A stretch of 7,979 nt of DNA, taken from an uncultured Caulobacter sp. GTDB taxonomy: Bacteria; Pseudomonadota; Alphaproteobacteria; Caulobacterales; Caulobacteraceae. The stretch is from assembly GCA_937991555.1 (NCBI GenBank), contig CALKHU010000002.1, positions 1 to 7,979 on the forward strand, read 5' to 3'. A program made the position numbers and the translations under genes. Below, piece by piece: positions 6,620-7,979 of the stretch (the stretch's first letter is position 1; each line of letters starts with the position of its first letter). The notes below the pieces were generated by a model that made no database searches, had not been told where the DNA came from, and saw nothing but the letters and a program-made list of their open reading frames with translations.

Positions 6620-7035
6620 GCTCCGCTCCTCCGCCGCCAGGCGAGCAGGGTGCCGGTCAGGATGCAGACCAGGATGCCGAGCGTGACCAGGTTGTTCGTG
6701 ACCGCGTAGAGACGGTCGCGCGCAAGCTCGGCGACCAGATAGTAGGCGTGGAGGCTGAACTGACCGGCCTGCAGGATCATGCAGGCTCCGGTCCAGAGGC
6801 TCGCGTACCGGATGGCGAGCAGCAGGAATCCCAAGGCCAGAACGCCATCGGCGATCAGCAGCGCGATCGAAATCGTCTGCTGCTTGAGCGCAATATGGAC
6901 CACCAGCGCGATCAGGGACGTGGCCAGCTTCAGCGACGCCCCGTAGCGCTCGGGTTGCCCGCCCTTCCACCAGGCCAGCGCAAAGACCGCCAGGGTGGCG
7001 CCCCATCCGATCAGCGGCAGTGGCGAGGTGTACAT
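6607..7035 (-). CDS. Small multi-spanning membrane protein of unknown function
   Basis: The family was not recognised. The 142-residue product is strongly hydrophobic, with about five predicted helices at roughly 7-23, 35-50, 54-76, 80-101 and 111-133. It ends in a short basic tail (AWRRRSGAQAD), which by the positive-inside rule would be cytoplasmic. Polar or aromatic residues inside helices (H47, D63, Q89, H96, Y98-Y99) could be functional. Frame choice is supported by GC-rich third positions and by sensible membrane topology. The ATG at 7035-7033 has AGAGG upstream with an 8-base spacer, but that site lies inside the 3' arm of a perfect 10-bp hairpin, so translation may be structure-limited. 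The 3' end overlaps the transporter gene by 13 bases. It probably follows the 7097-7432 gene in the same direction. Confidence 0.75.
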   Translation of the reverse strand: MYTSPLPLIGWGATLAVFALAWWKGGQPERYGASLKLATSLIALVVHIALKQQTISIALLIADGVLALGFLLLAIRYASLWTGACMILQAGQFSLHAYYLVAELARDRLYAVTNNLVTLGILVCILTGTLLAWRRRSGAQAD

Positions 7036-7040
7036 GAGAA

Positions 7041-7066
7041 GGGCCTCTAACGGAGATTAGAGGCCC
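7041..7066 (-). terminator. Perfect 10-bp hairpin: terminator and/or ribosome-site lock
   Basis: GGGCCTCTAA (7041-7050) and TTAGAGGCCC (7057-7066) are exact reverse complements around a 6-base loop. In minus-strand RNA the stem is followed by UUCUC and then the AUG at 7035. It begins 30 bases after the stop of the 7097-7432 gene, which fits a terminator with a short imperfect U-run. The same 3' arm contains AGAGG, the only Shine-Dalgarno for the membrane-protein gene. It may therefore end one transcript and also restrain translation of read-through RNA. Confidence 0.6.
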
Positions 7067-7096
7067 ATACGCATTAAACTATTGCAACGTCCGCCG

Positions 7097-7432
7097 TCAG
7101 CTGACCTGACGCAGATCTTCGTTCTCCTGCGCGAACTGGGGCGGCTTGTCTTCCCAGCCGGTCATCTTGGTGCGAACCCCGATGCGCAGCTTCACGTCGT
7201 TGAGCTCGTTGTGAGCGCCGACGATCGCCGTGCGGGCCTCGCCGAGAGCCGCGAGGGCCTCGACCAGCTTCGCGGAGGCGTTGTCGCCGACCACCGCCGA
7301 CAGGTGGAGGTCCTTACGGGCCTTCAGCATCTCGGCCATCAGTTCGGCGGCTTCGGTCATCGCCGCGTCCAGCGCGGCTTCGGTCGCGAAGAGCTTTCGA
7401 GCGACCTTCTGAACCACAAAAACCTTTTCCAC
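7097..7432 (-). CDS. Small helical protein of unknown function
   Basis: The 111-residue product begins MEKVFVVQKVARKLFATEAA and seems mostly alpha-helical, with two long amphipathic, Ala-rich helices at about 17-44 and 52-86 joined by LSAVVGDNAS. A conserved-looking VKLRIGVRTKM segment follows at 80-90, and the tail is charged and probably disordered. There is no signal peptide or membrane segment, so it should be cytosolic; a helical hairpin or dimer is plausible. It resembles a small uncharacterised protein I associate with Caulobacterales, but that is from memory and unverified. The GTG at 7432-7430 was chosen because GGAGAG (minus strand, 7444-7439) lies 6 bases upstream; a TTG at 7438 abuts that site with no spacer. 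Two CtrA-like boxes lie 36-78 bases upstream, so cell-cycle control is possible. It is divergent from the sensor gene at 7561. Confidence 0.75.
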   Translation of the reverse strand: MEKVFVVQKVARKLFATEAALDAAMTEAAELMAEMLKARKDLHLSAVVGDNASAKLVEALAALGEARTAIVGAHNELNDVKLRIGVRTKMTGWEDKPPQFAQENEDLRQVS

Positions 7433-7467
7433 GTCCAACTCTCCATCTGCCCACAGGCGAAATGAAG

Positions 7468-7483
7468 GTAAACGAAACCTTAA
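7468..7483 (-). promoter_or_regulatory. CtrA-like binding box (proximal copy)
   Basis: The plus strand reads GTAAA-N7-TTAA; as minus strand it is TTAAGG-N5-TTTACC. Seven of the eight fixed bases of the CtrA consensus TTAA-N7-TTAA match. It is the nearer of two copies to the small helical-protein gene, 36 bases from its start. Regulation by CtrA is inferred. Confidence 0.45.
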
Positions 7484-7494
7484 GGGGCGCCAAC

Positions 7495-7510
7495 GTAAAT
7501 GAACGGTTAA
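7495..7510 (-). promoter_or_regulatory. CtrA-like binding box (distal copy)
   Basis: The plus strand reads GTAAA-N7-TTAA; as minus strand it is TTAACC-N5-TTTACG, again one mismatch from TTAA-N7-TTAA. It starts exactly 27 bases from the other copy in the same orientation. It lies between divergent genes, and a weak -10-like TGTTAG (7529-7534) about 18 bases to its right would place this box over the -35 region of the sensor gene, the usual place for an activating CtrA site. Confidence 0.45.
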
Positions 7511-7560
7511 TTCGTCGCAGAAGCGAACTGTTAGGGAGACTGTGCGAAAACGGCCACGTC

Positions 7561-7979
7561 ATGGGGTTGTATTCCGGGCAGATGGACAAGAGCCAAAGCA
7601 CCCATCAGGCGTCCAGCCACGCGCCGTTCCAGGCGCGCATCGCGAGCGTGGCGCTGGTCACGACCGTCGCGGTGCTGCTGGCCGCGTGCGCAACCTTCAT
7701 GCTTCAGCAGTGGGCGGTGTCGCTGCAGGAGTCGCGCGCCACGACCGCCTCCATGAACAGCGTGGTCGCCCGCATCGCGGCGCCGGCGCTCGCGTCCGGC
7801 GACGAGGCGGCCGCCGCCAAGGCGGTCGATGCGATGGTCGGCGCGCCCGGTGTAAGGGTCGCCAGCCTGATCGACGCCGAGGGCCGCGTCATCGCCACGC
7901 GCAAGGATTCCGCCGCCGCGCCGGGCGCCGAGCATGTGGTCCGCACCCCGGTCATGGTCGAGGGGCGCACCGTCGGCAC
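7561..7979 (+). CDS. N-terminus of a membrane sensor protein (partial)
   Basis: The frame is open to the right edge of the window and has GC-rich third positions throughout; 139 codons are visible. A short polar cytoplasmic N-terminus (residues 1-26) is followed by one hydrophobic helix at about 27-48 (IASVALVTTVAVLLAACATF), then a periplasmic-looking region. Its GAPGVRVASLIDAEGRVIAT segment (residues 94-113) and a following VVRTPVMVEGRTVG strand pattern resemble the small extracytoplasmic sensor domains (CHASE8-like) of histidine kinases and GGDEF/EAL proteins. The output domain lies outside the window, so kinase versus cyclic-di-GMP enzyme cannot be decided. The start is uncertain: ATG 7561 lacks a clear Shine-Dalgarno, and ATG 7582 has only a weak GGG 3 bases upstream. 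Confidence 0.75.
   Translation, partial: MGLYSGQMDKSQSTHQASSHAPFQARIASVALVTTVAVLLAACATFMLQQWAVSLQESRATTASMNSVVARIAAPALASGDEAAAAKAVDAMVGAPGVRVASLIDAEGRVIATRKDSAAAPGAEHVVRTPVMVEGRTVG

Noticed and set aside
5569..7050. Plus-strand open frame of 493 codons across the EamA transporter
   Set aside because: It reads a different frame from the transporter, lacks membrane segments and is dominated by R, G, A and Q, so it is a shadow frame.
7074..7077. Fourth TTAA as a CtrA half-site
   Set aside because: No TTAA- or TAAA-like partner lies at the 7-base spacing on either side.

Overview
The window looks like chromosomal DNA from a GC-rich alphaproteobacterium, most likely of the Caulobacterales (Caulobacter/Phenylobacterium type). 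Codon third positions are almost all G or C. SerC is of the long alphaproteobacterial form that begins near an RPEFSSGPCAKRPGW motif. The few AT-rich stretches are intergenic and carry TTAA-N7-TAAA boxes resembling the CtrA cell-cycle regulator site. The assignment is inference from these traits; there is no rRNA or taxonomic marker here. No tRNA, rRNA, insertion sequence, CRISPR array or phage gene was seen.

Layout. Positions 1-76 hold the first 25 codons of a minus-strand gene, probably a PAS-type chemotaxis or sensory protein. Positions 77-325 are an AT-rich leader with a CtrA-like box and three GTATAG repeats. Positions 326-544 look like a small protein gene broken by frameshifts. Positions 639-2621 encode a secreted subtilisin-like (S8) autotransporter. 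It converges on a serine-biosynthesis operon read on the minus strand, serC (4345-5520) then serA (2674-4248). That operon has two leader hairpins over the serC ribosome binding site and a perfect hairpin between the genes. A DMT/EamA transporter (5714-6619) is divergent from serC. Its 3' end overlaps a small multi-spanning membrane protein of unknown function (6607-7035, minus). Upstream of that gene lies a perfect 10-bp hairpin, which is also just downstream of a 111-residue helical protein of unknown function (7097-7432, minus). The window ends with the N-terminus of a membrane sensor protein (7561 onward, plus) that shares an intergenic region with the helical protein; this region carries two tandem CtrA-like boxes.

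How the genes work together. SerA oxidises 3-phosphoglycerate to 3-phosphohydroxypyruvate and SerC transaminates this to phosphoserine, so the operon supplies the first two steps of serine synthesis (and SerC also serves pyridoxal phosphate synthesis in many bacteria). The other genes have no evident metabolic link to it. The window is mostly ordinary core genome. The points most worth a second look are regulatory RNA and DNA signals: the serC leader, the hairpin that buries a ribosome binding site at 7041-7066, the CtrA-like boxes, and the decayed gene at 326-544.
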